Shown here: positions 11,172-22,837 of the stretch, one piece after another
Position numbering within the stretch: position 1 is the stretch's first letter
Layout: every line of letters starts with the position of its first letter
NCBI GenBank assembly: GCA_030770425.1
Contig: JASJFT010000220.1
Span: forward strand, 1-64,000
Direction of reading: 5' to 3'
DNA length: 64,000 bases
Source of the DNA: Darksidea phi
Taxonomy: Eukaryota; Ascomycota; Dothideomycetes; Pleosporales; Lentitheciaceae
Notes under the pieces: generated by a model
What the model saw: only the letters and a program-made list of their open reading frames with translations
Database searches by the model: none
Told to the model about the DNA's origin: nothing
Translations under genes and position numbers: made by a program

Positions 11172-11992
11172 ATGTACATACCTAGCAGCTCAACGGCTGT
11201 GGGGTACCTCTATCTCCGGCCCACCCCGCAGTTGTTCACCCGCAGCCAAGCAAACCAGCGCCTACAACCTTACCTTACCCCTCAACCTCCGTCGTATAAC
11301 ATCAAAGCATCCTCACATCCCAAAATCCGTATCAAGGGACCAAACACGGACGACCATCCCTTCCAATTCTCCGAGCTCCACCCCTCGACCGGCTCAAACA
11401 AACAGCCATACATCCGATTCCTTATCTTCGGCAGCAAGCGCCCGGATATCTCGCAGGAGAAGTTCCACGCCCGGTAGAGAAGTGTGCATGCCGACTGGCT
11501 ATTTCCGTGGCGGGATTCGGCGGGCATTGTATGCGATATGTGCAGGTACGACTTTAAAGGGAGCGAGCGCATGGCCGCCGCCATTTGCTAACCGCACTGC
11601 ACCGCAGCTTAGCTCCATACCACGCCCGAATACAAAGATCAGCTGAGAAAGAATGGGATGGAGCTGTTTTACCGTTTGACGGCTTTAGCGAAATGCATAT
11701 CAAAAGTCTTGACAAGTGGTTTAAATTCCAGGGTTCGCCTGCTTTTCTCCAAGAAGCTGCTCAGTACGTTAGTCCCCGTCGTTCCTTCCCCGCTTCCACC
11801 CGGTTCTCGTCTGGGTAGCTATGCTGATAAGAGTTAGATGATGGTGCTAATTTCATGTCCGGGCCCATCCAGGTCATGGCTGGATACGAGCATTTGATCT
11901 ACGGGAGTAAGATTGAGACGAGTGGAGTGGAAGATGGGATTTTGCCGACTGATGGGCGGCTGACGAAGCCATTGGGGGAGTCGGAGCTTTGA
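11172..11992 (+). pseudogene. Broken EthD-domain (dimeric alpha/beta-barrel) gene
   Basis: The conserved core is recognisable: YIRFLIFGSKRPDISQEKFHAR, then RSVHADWLFPW, an intron 11546-11607 (gtacga, branch gctaac, cgcag) that joins in frame, then LPFDGFSEMHIKSLDKWF and finally VMAGYEHLIYGSKI before a TGA at 11990-11992. This matches small fungal EthD proteins, ferredoxin-like barrels with roles in degradation or secondary-metabolite pathways. An in-frame TAG at 11475-11477 sits where the family has the Trp of HxxHW, so TGG to TAG is the simplest explanation. The next junction (donor gtacgt at 11764, acceptor gttag at 11837) also fails to keep frame. Two independent lesions argue for a pseudogene. 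The N-terminus upstream of about 11400 is uncertain. Confidence 0.65.
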
Positions 11993-12308
11993 AGAGACTG
12001 TATATAGGATATCGAGAAGTTGTTGTCGCAGATCTGGGTCAATAGCACGAGTACGCAAAGACAATGATACTAGCTAATATACATCGTCAAGCGGCTAGAC
12101 TATAAAATGCTTGCCAAGCCCTTTCGGTACAAAGGAGTGAATGGAAAACGAACACGGTGTAACAAGAAAACCGCACATAACCATCATACCCCACATTCCT
12201 ACGTGCAAATGTCGTCCACCGGTTCCTCTCATTCAGGACACAATCCTTCTTCACATTACTACAACCATTCTACCCCCTTTAGCCCTCCACCGCTTTGGCC
12301 CCAACGAA
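11993..12308. other. Short intergenic gap between convergent genes
   Basis: This stretch separates the 3' end of the EthD relic (+) from the 3' end of the adenylation-oxidoreductase gene (-). It should hold both 3' untranslated regions. I see no other feature in it. Confidence 0.4.
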
Positions 12309-15300
12309 CTAAGAGTCAAAAATTGCCCCATAAGCTGGAATTCCCCTCGTTTCCATTGCATAAACAATGCTCGTCGTAAACCTCTTATTACTAATGACGC
12401 AAACGGCCTCAGCCCCACTCTCTTTCCAAAGCTGATACGCCAACATATTCATATCCGGTTTGCCCTGCGTCCGCGTGTTGTGAATGATCGCTTTCGGGTC
12501 GCAATCCAAGACACTATCCACAACATCCTTGCCGAACGTTTGTTCCGGATTCGGAGCAGTCCATAGGATGCGGGAAGGAATTCGCTTCGCAAGAATAACA
12601 GCAAGACAGGGGCCGATGCCGGAGCCGGTGGCGACGAGCACGATCGATTTGAAGAGCGTAGCAATGCGGAGGACACCGCAGGCGGGAATGCCGCGGACAT
12701 ACATGTGGGTTGGTGCGCGGGAGATCGTGCGTTTCGTGAAGTCTCCTGCGTTGCTGACGATGAGAGAGAAGCCTTTTCCTGATGGGTTGGTGATGGTGGC
12801 GAAGCCGTGCCAGTCACCCATGGGGCGCTCAGCAAGACGGACGGAGGTGCCGACAACAGGGGTAGTGTAGTCGAACCACAGCCGGATGGCATGAGAGGAG
12901 AGGACTTCGGACCGAACGGGTACTTTGCGGAGGAAAAGCCATGGAAAGATGATGGCGACAGTAGCGACGGTGAGGAGCCAGATGGGTGGGGAATGGAGAT
13001 AGGCATGCGAAGCTGAGACACGGTACGCGAGATCTCTCGTAGCGAAGAAGGTTTGGACCCAGAGAAGCAGGAGCGCAGTCCATCCGCCAAAACGATGTGA
13101 ATATTCCCAAAGGTCGTGGTGTTTCGCACGGATAGATGGATGGGACATGCAGACAATGCCAAGAAGGAGAGGCCACAACAGGTACGTTAGAACCACTGAT
13201 GTGAGTGTAAGACACCGGACTGAGGGTGGTTTTCCGAATTCCAGACTGGCGCCGGCGGTAAAAATGGAGAACCATCCCATAGAGGCAGTGGCGCATCCAC
13301 TATGTATCCCGCCGATATGGAAGATCCTTGCGCAATGTCGACGGATAGCGAGGGGCCAAGAGGTTGGGACAGAGCAAAATACAGTGAACAGGAGATTGAT
13401 CACGGGCTCTGACCTCATTAGTACCGCCATGCAAAGATTAGCTGCCGTCGCGGTAGCCAGATCAGCAAGCATGTATCGATCATCTTTGATATTCCGGTAA
13501 AGAATGAAGCAGGCGGCCGCCAAATTCGCCAAAACGATGAATGTGAAGAAGCGACGGTACAAGATGAATAGGCGGTGTCGAAGCCATCTTTGTCCATGAA
13601 AGCCATTCTTAGCGGGCAATGTCTCGGGCTTTTCGGCGATGCTCGTCGCCGAGACATTGAAGTTGGATAGACTGCTCGAGACGACGACCGGAGTGTCGAC
13701 TCTCTCGCCCTTCTCCGGGTCTCTGGTAGTGAAATCAGTTGCAATCTTGGCTGGAAGATACAGATCCTTTGTGTTAAATGTAGAAGTTCTTTCCGTCGAA
13801 AGAGGAGACCTAGAGGCACGCATTGCGAGTTTAGACAGTTCCCTTTTATCGAACTTCCCATTGGAACTGAGCGGCACCGAGGCGACATAGACCCACTTTC
13901 CGGGGACGGAGTAGTACGGGAGATGGTGTCTGACAAAAGCATCCAGATCGTGCTCGTCGATTAAGGTAGTTGTGCTGTAGAAGCCGTACAGCGTGTTGTC
14001 GATCAACATAGCGCAAGCTCTAGTGATGCCGGGAAATTTCTGTAGAAATTAGCACGCAACTGGACACAAGCGATTCAGGTAGGCTTACCTCAACGACTGC
14101 TGCGACACCATCGAGTTCAATGCGGAAGCCCTACTCAGGTTAGCATAGTGGGCCAAAATAGCACGAAATCCTCACCTTAAACTTCACTTGATCGTCCAAG
14201 CGTCCGAATGTGTCCAAGGAGCCAGCTTCACGCCACCGAACTATGTCGCCAGTGTTGAACATCATCGATCTTTCAGAGAATAAGCCTTCCGAAGCGTTCA
14301 ACGTGTGAAAAGCACTTACCCGTCATTGAGAAACTTGTCGCGCTTGTACCGCGCTGCAGTCAACTCGGGCAGGTTGATGTACCCTCGCGTAACACCCGCG
14401 CCGCCAACCCACATAGATCCTTTACCTCCAAACGGAACGGGATTTTCGTTTTCATCCAGAATGTACACATTCGTATTCGGTAGCGGTTTGCCGATCGTTA
14501 GTGGTTGTCCTGGAGTGTGCTGATGGGCTGAGTTCAAGATGGTGATTTCGGTTGGGCCGCAAATGTTGTAGTAGAAAGTGCCATGCGCCCACTCGTCTGC
14601 AAGACTAGTAGCTGGTTAATGATGTGCACGAAACGTAGCGCAAAGTGGCATTTACGTTTGCGGACAAGGCTCACCACCGGTGACGATTGTTTTGATGTTG
14701 GGGAACTGACTCCGTCTATACTTTGATAGGATGGAAGGAGTCGAGATGAAAACGTCAACCTTGTCGTAAAATTAGTGTCGTTAAAAGTAGCTTAAGATAG
14801 GGGAAACAAACCTCGCGCAAGGTTTCTTCCCAAGTAGAACCTCTGATATGCAAAGTTCCGCCGTTCATGAGGCAAGCAATAATTTCCCATGCACCTGCGA
14901 CCAGGTTAGTTGCCATAGCTGCGATGCTGGAAGCTACACTAACCCATATCGAATGCAATATTTAAGACCTGTGCGACCTTCGTCCCCAAACCGATTCCGA
15001 GACTACCTGGCTGGAGCAACAGTGCATTGGTTACGTTTCCATGGGAAACGTCGACGCCTTTCGGGGTACCAGTACTACCTAGAGAGCTGGTTAGCTTACT
15101 GAACGGATGTGTATGTGCGTGTGTGTTGGGGGTTCGAACTCACCTGATGTGTAAATTGCGTAGACACCATCCGCTGCCGAAACGGACACGCACGGTCTAT
15201 CCTTGGAAGAGAAGGCTTCCACTTCCATTCCAAGCAATTCGATAACTACCTCTTTCTCCGCAAGACGTTTAACTTTCTCCTCGAACCTCGGAAGACATAG

Positions 15301-15711
15301 CACGAAGCGCGAGTTAGTATCCCTCAAAATGTGCTGTAGCGCTTGGTCCGAACAAATGCCTCCATCCACGGGCACATACTGACACCCAGCCTTCAGGATA
15401 GCAAAGATGCCGACCAGCATTTCAAGGGAGCGCTGAACTACGAGACAGACTCTCTGCTTCGGCCTCAGCCCGGATTCGATGAGGTAATTCGCCAGTCGGT
15501 TTGCTGCAGCATCCAGCTCACCATAGGTCATCGTTCTGCCATGGTGTTTCGCCGCAGTCGTTGATGGATGCGTATCCACGATGTTCTCGAAAGCCGCATG
15601 TACCGTCCCATAAGGGACAGGAACCGTGGGACCGCGACCGAATCGGGAGATGAGGGTCTGATGTTCGACTGCGAGTCCTCCCAACGCGTGGAAAAGACCC
15701 TGTGAATCCAT
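12309..15711 (-). CDS. tmpB: NRPS-type adenylation domain fused to membrane ferric-reductase-like oxidoreductase (TmpB type)
   Basis: Eight exons: 15711-15144, 15078-14944, 14894-14812, 14759-14656, 14604-14320, 14269-14176, 14130-14089 and 14039-12309, with introns of 44-65 nt that all keep frame. The product is 1013 residues. The first half is an ANL adenylation domain: A3 core YTSGSTGTPKG (built across exons 1-2), A5-like YNICGPTE, A7-like FNTGDIVRW, A8-like GRLDDQVKFKGFRIE, and A10 NGKFDKREL at 497-505. No carrier (T) domain follows. Instead a linker leads at about 590 into six or seven membrane helices with His-rich loops (RRHCARIFHIGGIH, HHDLWEYSHRFGGW), then a cytosolic FNR-like NAD(P)-binding part (VATGSGIGPCLA, 906-917). 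This is the layout of Aspergillus nidulans TmpB, the larger adenylation-bearing homologue of TmpA, needed for a signal promoting conidiation. The substrate is unknown. It shares a divergent promoter with an enoyl-CoA hydratase gene. Confidence 0.85.
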
Positions 15712-16634
15712 CCTGTGCTTTCGATTCTTCCGGCCGACGATAAGATGACGACAAAAATTCGAACAACTCGCCGATGAGTACTTGTTGGCACTGCATCCTG
15801 ATCTAGCGGCTCCTGCTTTATGTACTTATGGAGGTACCAGAGCTCGCGCGTACCAGGCATGAGTACGCAAAAAAAGCGTTAAACAGCCAAGCGCACATGC
15901 GAGGCATGTTTGCACGACCGATCACCCACCTAATCTGTCCTCTCGGGTGTGGGGTCAGTTATATTAAATGCTTAAGTGGCCATGGTATTGAACCGGGTGA
16001 ACGTGGTGTAGGCTTCCTGCCTGGAGCTGACATAAAGCTTTGAAATCGTAAATGCTTCCAGTAATGAGAAGCTGATTGGACTGCGCATAGTAATTCGTGA
16101 ATGCAAAGGATAGATAGTTGGCAGGGCGGGGCCGATCCGGGTCAGGTGTTCCTCGTAGGTAATATACGGACGACTTCCGCAAGCGGAAGGCACATGGCTA
16201 CTGCAAACCAAGCTCCAAATTACGGGAGCAGTAATGGCGTGAGGTGAGGCTGCAAAACTCCGCCCATAAACTTCGTTTTTCGGCTATCGTAATAGGTTCG
16301 GAGAAACGTTCGTAGAGAGGACGTCGCCGACCGCAACAAGATGCGGAGAATCCCAGGCACGGGCTCCGATAGGCTCGCAACCTGCATATTGGCGCATTTC
16401 GCCGAACAAGCCACGAGGCGGAGAAGTACGGCGCCGATGTAAGAACAAGCGATGTTGCCGTGTCCATGGTTCACATGGTTCACATGGTTCACCTTGCTCA
16501 CACATCCCTTGCTTGAGCGCGGCTCGAGCCGCTTCAGGGTTTCCTCTTAAGAGGGGGGAGGCCCCAATAACTAGCTATCTCCTACCATAGACGGTCATTG
16601 TCATTATCTGTTTCTTAGTTTGGAGCAAAGGACA
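15712..16634. promoter_or_regulatory. Shared divergent promoter region of the tmpB-like and hydratase genes
   Basis: A 923-bp region lies between two start codons facing away from each other and must contain both promoters. It contains three perfect tandem copies of catggttca at 16465-16491, about 145 bases from the hydratase start, possibly a regulator-binding cluster. Short ORFs here are not convincing. I recognise no specific factor site. Confidence 0.6.
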
Positions 16635-17795
16635 ATGCATTCGGAAGCAGCCGAGCCGTCGACGGTTGTGCTGTCGATCAGGGCAACGGGCGTGGCGGTG
16701 GTCGAGCTGAACCGGCCGCTGAAACGCAACTCCCTGTCGCAGCATCTCATAGACGAGCTGACAGGGCTGTTGCATCGTCTCGATCGAGATCCTACGACCA
16801 GGGCTATCGTACTCACCAGCGTAGAGAGCTCCCCTTTCTGCGGTAGGTTCGACACGCATGCATTGAGATCATACGGAATCACGCTGACATCTAGATCGTA
16901 GCGGGAGCGGATCTAAATGAACTGGCCACGATTTCCACGACCGAGGCGTACCGGATTGGTTGGTTGAAGGATTTGGAAAACGGTTTTTCATCGCTTCGGA
17001 CGCCATGCATTGCGGCGGTGCGGGGATATGCGGTGCGTCCTATGCCACCATGTGCCTTTGGTGGCCACGTCGTCACATCGATTCCGACCGCAGACGGCGC
17101 TCATTCTCAGTCCGTCCGGAACTAACCGACCCAACAGTTTGGCGGAGGCTTCGAGATTGCTCTCATGGTAGGTAGGGGAGATGTTCCGAATTCCGAGATC
17201 TAAAGCGGATACTGATTGTGCGGGCCGCCAGTGCGACATGATTTACGCTACCCCGAGTGCTCGATTCGGCTTTCCTGAGATTAAGTTGGGTACAATTCCC
17301 GGGGCTGGAGGTACCCAACGGCTAGCGAAAGCTGTTGGCAAGCAAAAGGTACGTTCCTGGAATTCCAAATACTATCTAGCGGTACCTTGATAATGACGTC
17401 CGGTCTAACTTGCTAGGCCATGGAACTTGTATTAACCGGCCGGCCTACCACAGCGGGCGAAATGGAACGCTTCGGAATCGTTAACAAGGTGGTCGCAGCG
17501 GATCAAGATGTGGTCGAGGAAGCAGTGAAGGCCGCCGAGGTGGTTGCTGCATTTTCTGCGCCCGCGATTGGTTTAGCAAAGCAAGCCGTGAAGGCAGGTA
17601 CGTCTTCCCGTCGAATGCACCCCGATTCTGGCAAACAGATTCCGAATCTGACATTCCGAAGCTGAGGCCACCACGCTGAAAGCGGGGCTGGAGATAGAGT
17701 CTGCGTTATATTACAGTAGCTTCTCGCTTGCGGACTGTCAGGAGGGAATTGCAGCGTTCTTGCAGAAGCGAGCGCCTTGCTTCGAGCATCGGTAA
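16635..17795 (+). CDS. Enoyl-CoA hydratase/isomerase family protein
   Basis: Six exons: 16635-16842, 16902-17032, 17138-17167, 17232-17348, 17417-17597 and 17662-17795, giving 266 residues. The introns (59, 105, 64, 68, 64 nt) have good donors and acceptors, and the frame closes on a TAA. Crotonase-fold signatures are complete: oxyanion-hole AGADLNE at 70-76, [11 protein letters not shown] with Glu119, and [18 protein letters not shown] with Glu139. The two acids are 20 residues apart, as in mitochondrial enoyl-CoA hydratase, so hydratase activity is expected. There is no obvious N-terminal mitochondrial presequence. The start MHSEAAEPS follows ACA at the -3 side; a longer frame upstream begins only at a TTG. 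The head-to-head position with the adenylation-oxidoreductase gene suggests the two act on the same acyl or amino-acid-derived intermediate (inference). Confidence 0.92.
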
Positions 17796-20214
17796 CGTCA
17801 TTAACGGCACGCAGGGCTTGTTGGCGGGACGATAATATCTACAATTCAACCGCTTTTCTTTTCATCCGACAATCGGCCCTGTTTCTGTTAGTTTGCTCTG
17901 ACGTATGTGGAAGCTGGCATTAGAGCTGCGGTCCCTGTCCACGGCTAAATCAAGCGACAGCGCAGGTGCAGTGTGGCTGTCCATGCGCGGCCAAGAACCT
18001 TTGCCAGGTGCGGAGCAATCGCGATTCGCATAAAAGACCGTGTCGAACGTGGCCTGGTGCCTCGGCGTGTGATGGTGGGGGATGGAAGAAGAGGACCCGA
18101 GGGATTTTTGCTCCCAGCCAAACCGGGCGGGCTTAGTTTTATGACCTTGGGCTAAAATCCAGACCGCGCCCATTTGTCAGAGAACTATGTCCGCTTGCTT
18201 CCACCATCGACTTGCCGTCCTTGAAGACCTATGACGGATGAGCTTTTTCCCCAGATGGTGATATTGACATCTGAATTGATTGATGGTGCAGAGTCTAGAA
18301 AGTCACGTGAGCCAGACTCCTACGCATGTGAGTCTGAGCCCCGATCACCGCTACCCCATGTGTGTTCGCTGATTGGCGCAGCTTTCGCATACGTGTTAAA
18401 TGAGGATGTGAACTAGCGAACTCGCCACAGTATTACGGCAAGTTTATGATAACGCGCTGAAAAACTTAGAATGCTACATATAAGGAAAAAATGATCGGCG
18501 AGTTTGACGACGCGATGGCTGCTACTCATTCGATAAGGAAAAATAATCGCCCGTCGGGTTTCAATGACGAATTCGGGTGCTGTGCCGCGCGAGCAGGTCT
18601 TGAAGGCTTTTCTGCCACGCCCATAACCCACCCACCAACCATACCTTGGTTAACCATCTTCAACATGAAAATTATAGGTCTAAAGGCTGCAGACGGCAGA
18701 ATCCTCCTACAATACCTGTTTCGCAGATGTAAATATAAGACGGGTTTTTTTGCTGCTATTGTATAGGTAGAAAGCTTGCATAATCTTGTGATTTGGTCGC
18801 GCGAAATCCGAATCCGTATAGCTATTACCCAATAGTTACCTCCCACTAGAAACAACTTTGTGCAAATGTTGATGTATTTCATCTTAACTTATATTCGAGC
18901 TTATCCCGCGCCTCGTATAATTGCAACACTATGTGCAAAGGCGAGCCTTCGTCGCCCTTGCGCATCTTCGGTGGTACCGACTTCATGATTCAAATTCGGT
19001 TTACTGGAGTGTATATTATCGTCCAACTATCTACGACGATTCTCCTATGCCACTGGGAAGGCTGACGGCACCGGCATGGTGATGAAGACACCCACATAGC
19101 ACGTTGACACCTGTTGACAGGAAACCGAGCACATCGGACCCTCATGATTCTCGTTCACCCGCTTCAGTGACCTGTCTTCATTGTGTGCTGGTTAAACCTC
19201 CTTGCCAGAATCTGTTTCCGTCGCGCTTTCACAATGCGCCCAACTCCTTTACGTTGAACTGCTTTCCTGCAATATCAACACTTTAGCAAATTGTGTCCTC
19301 ATAAATATCTTCCGAGACTAACCCAAACGCGGAATTCACTCAGATGCTCAAGCACCACTGGGAAGACGCCGCGTCGCGTTCGGATGGGCCATGCCCCAAA
19401 GTTGCGCATTTTGCACTGCGAGTGGCGGAAAAAGATATACCGGATATGCCGGTGACGCCAGCATTAAATCCGAAGATCTTTCCGTCTTATGCATTGAAGA
19501 TCCCGAATCTTGTGCTTAGTGAGTCGATCCAATCAGAAAGCTCTTAGGCGATGAGAAAGACAAGCATGGCGCTGTTACAAACTGTGGCAGTGGTTGAGCA
19601 TACAACGCAAAACTTTGGGTTTTGGTATTGAGTCCTTCTATAAGCAGTAAATTTTACGTTGACAGTGGAGGTACTAACGTTAGACCGATGTCACTGTGTT
19701 GACAAGCTATTGATGCAAGAGAAGTAATTTGATCCGTTGGTAGAGTTTACAGAAAACATGCAACCTTCGATAGTTGTGTGGATATAGAAGGTGGACGATA
19801 GGATAGTTACGACCCGGCGTCGAAACGTGATACATTTGACGTTACGAAATGGAGGATAACAAGTTAAGTAGAGGCGATCTCATCCATACCGAAATTTTAT
19901 GAGAGACTCGATAGAATAGAATGGTTCAAGCGCGCCATACTAAGGGAAGTGCGCAAAGTATGTGCATTATCATTCACTTCCTGCCGCTGTCTAAAGGATG
20001 GTTGGCCGAGGACTAAGGGCTTGGAAAAACCTTTAAAGATTCAACCAATTCACTCGTATCTGGCTCAGTAATTATAGCATACACATCTCAGCCTTATGCA
20101 TCAGTGCTACGAGAAGCGCACCATTACCTTCTGTACTGCAGGCGCACGAATACAAAACACACTTCGAACGCGCTCAACTCGGCTTTTTCAACGGGAGCTT
20201 AACCCTACATTATC
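17796..20214. other. Intergenic, 2.4 kb, with one copy of a dispersed repeat
   Basis: No ORF here looks coding. The only structured element is repeat copy A at 18498-18532. The rest is ordinary, mildly AT-rich sequence, and I see no tRNA or transposon ORF. Confidence 0.4.
18498..18532 (-). repeat. Dispersed short repeat, copy A
   Basis: The reverse complement of this 35-bp stretch (cgaatgagtagcagccatcg...) matches copies at 29592 and 53063 with one or two differences. It is flanked by an 11-base direct repeat ataaggaaaaa at 18480 and 18533, which resembles a target-site duplication or an excision footprint. Confidence 0.85.
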
Positions 20215-21194
20215 ATGAAGCACACCTCTCGCTTCAAGTCCATAGCCATGGACTCCTCTCCGATGGAACCCGGTCGTAGACCTGTGGCAGAAGGATACGA
20301 GACCCCGGTGGATTACGACATGGAAGACATTTTCCTCGATGGGGAAGAGCTCTTTGAATACGATGCAAACCAAAACAGTTTACAACGTCAAATGACTGAA
20401 GATGATGAAGCCCAGGAGCAAGATGAGGGTAACTGGTCCTGCATATAAACGTTAATGCAATTCCCGAAAGCTAATGGCACCTAGAAAATCTCGGAGGTAG
20501 CCTACAGCCTCACAAACACGTCCCTACCGCAGAACTTCAAGGGGATTTATCTGTGGATGGCTACCAATGGAAGACTACGGATGCTGGGTGTAAGAACTTT
20601 GCGTTACATCCTTTTCTAGGGCAGTCGCGTTTGTGCCACAGTCATCGATACTCTGCTAGAGATGTCTGATTACATTAGAAGCCTTCAATGAGTTACGCTA
20701 ACTGTATATTGCAATTTTTAGATCCTATTCTCTACCCCCGTCCCGTCCGCTCCGCCCCTAAATCCCTTTTCGGCGACCCTAACAATACCGTATCCCAGAA
20801 AACTTCCAGGCCTACGATCCGCAGCAGCTCCCTCTATCTCAAAGGTCGCAACGACCCTATCACCACCAAGCACTCTCGTGTTCCCAATACTTCTCCGGTC
20901 CCCTCGCACCCCGCTATCACTACCAAAACCAAACAGTTCATCGACCATTTCCACGACGCCTACTCGCATGAAGACGACTCTACCTTGCGCCTAATGTGCG
21001 ACGAGAAGGGCCTGGTGCGGTATGGGAGGCGGGCGCAATTGATTGAGAGGCTGGTGGAGAGGGCATTGAGGGATCATGAGAGGGGTTGGAGTGAGATCAA
21101 TGGTGTAGTTGGGAAGATCAGGAGGATTAAACCGCCGAGGGGGCCGTGGGAGGTGCTGAGCGACGGGGAAATGGATGTGGATGAGATGAGGTGA
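20215..21194 (+). CDS. Acidic protein with SAP-like C-terminal motif, unknown function
   Basis: Exon 1 (20215-20428) encodes an acidic start ending DEAQEQDEG. The donor ggtaact and acceptor cctag give intron 20429-20484 and reopen in frame (ENLGGSLQPHKHVPTAELQGD). A last exon probably begins at 20722 after ttttttag and runs to 21194. A donor gtttgt at 20629 would join it in frame, but this junction is tentative. An independent start at 20688 (MSYANCILQF) would give a separate 168-residue protein. The C-terminal part contains LRLMCDEKGLVRYGRRAQLIERLVERAL, with the helix-extended-helix spacing of SAP DNA-binding motifs (L..C...GL...G.R..LI.RL). I do not recognise the whole protein. A nuclear role is only a guess. 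Confidence 0.5.
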
Positions 21195-21240
21195 AGGTAT
21201 ACGTGCTTGAGGCTTGGTGACTGCACCGTCGATCCTAGAT

Positions 21241-22653
21241 CTACCACAATAGCATCGATCCCTCTAGTTGCTGTAACACTATTTCGCCCGGCATGTCATG
21301 CATGACTTCAATCCACATTACCCGCATCAAGTGGCTCTTTACAGCTGCCCAATCGAGCCCCGAACCAGCTTTACCCCATGCCTCTCTTACCCAGTTCTCT
21401 TGTGGCCCGGTGACTGTAAATGCAGCGGTCATTAGCACCCACAAATGCAGACTCTTATCCTCCCCAGAAACTCTCGCGTACGCATCATGAAGCTGTTCTG
21501 CCACCCAGCCGTACGGAATTCTCCGCCCAGGAACCTTGAATGTCGTGGTCAGGAAAGCCAGCAAGGTGAGGCGGACTAGCTCTTCGGCCGGATTCTCCAG
21601 CAAACTACCAAGATGCATAAGTCGTGACTGGAGGGATGTGAGAACGTCCTGAAAGATTTCTGGACGGTAGCGAACGTACTTGAATACGTGCCGATTGATC
21701 CTCAACGAGAGGTACTGAAAGTCCCGGAAGACGTTCAAAAGTCTAAAATCCCAGTACAGAGGGGCTAGGTATAGTCCTTGTGGTAGAGGTGAATATGGAA
21801 CAGAGATAATCGAGTCCCAGGACACGGTGTGATGTAGGAAAAATGGTTTTTCGCCCGAGCTGAGAGACCAGGCAAGGTCGAGACTTCAATGAAAGAGTCA
21901 ACTTCAGGAAGATCGGTAATGGCATAAAACAACTCACCGATCAAGCCTAAAATGCAGTTCCGGTCTTGCCCTCAGAAATTCAAAATCTCCTCTCAGCTGC
22001 ACAATCCTATGCAAGCCCCTAAAATGCGCCGCCGCAGCCTCCCAATCGCCATACACAGCGGCTAAAAGCGCCAGATTGATAATAATCTGCAGCACTGACT
22101 CATCTTGATAGACGTACTCGTTGCGCATTTTTACCTGCAATAGCGATAACGTTTCGCGCAGATGGAACACGGTTTTGCGGCCTGGCTTGCCATCCCACTC
22201 AGGGCCCATGAAGTCGTTTATAGCGTAGCTAGCGCACAAGACCGAGTGCAGGAACGCAGTGTCGGAGAACAACCATTGGAAAGATTCTGATTCGATGCAG
22301 TCAAAATTGGTGCAACGATCAAGGGGTGACAAAGCTCGGTTGGCAACGTTGTATGCGAAGGCTTTAAAGAGAAGCCTCTTAGCTTCGGCATCGATATCCG
22401 GACCGGCAAAGAAAACGAGGGCAAGATCGCTTATGAACGACCTCGGTGACGGACTTGTAGATGCGGTAAGCTCTTGGGTTCGTTGCGCTGCGACCTTTTT
22501 CTCTTTGGCCAGTCTCCTCTTTTCTTGCTGCGACCTACGAGATTCTGCACGCTTATTCTTGCCCCGCATACAGTGGCTTCGTATCTGCAGGCTTTTGCCA
22601 GGTTTTGGATTTGACACCGGATCGTATATAACGAACTCGAAAGGGGCGGCCAT
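21241..22653 (-). CDS. Fungal transcription-factor-domain protein without a zinc cluster
   Basis: Two exons, 22653-21938 and 21883-21241, with a 54-nt intron (gtgagt...ttgaag). The product is 452 residues. The N-terminus starts MAAPFEFVIYDPVS and continues with a basic RSHCMRGKNKRAESRRSQQ, then a Lys/Arg-rich helix and an all-helical region including NFDCIESESFQWLF and a motif around FRGLHRIVQLRG. That layout is typical of the large Pezizomycotina family annotated as fungal transcription-factor-domain (Fungal_trans_2-like) proteins, which keep the regulatory domain but often lack Zn2Cys6. I see no Cys6 cluster. The basic N-terminus may serve nuclear import or DNA contact. The target is unknown. 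The gene converges on the SAP-like gene with only about 46 bp between stop codons. Confidence 0.8.
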
Positions 22654-22837
22654 GATGAAGCTTTTTAAGGAACAGAAAGAGGGGGGTTTTGATCCAAATT
22701 GCTGTCCAGTTCAGGACGCGGTTTTGACTTTATGTGCTGCCTAGCGGTTCAAGCTTTGACCGACAATGGGTTCTAATGATATGCTGAGCGCTGTACATAG
22801 TGGCTGTTGGGAGGTAAGATGAGATGCCTCAGCCTCA

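Noticed and set aside
12449..13162. 237-codon minus ORF within the tmpB-like gene
   Set aside because: It is an alternative frame of the large last exon; Ser/Pro-rich shadow translation.
15120..15150. ggttcgaactcacc resembling a tRNA B box
   Set aside because: It lies in intron 1 of the tmpB-like gene and no A box or cloverleaf fits around it.
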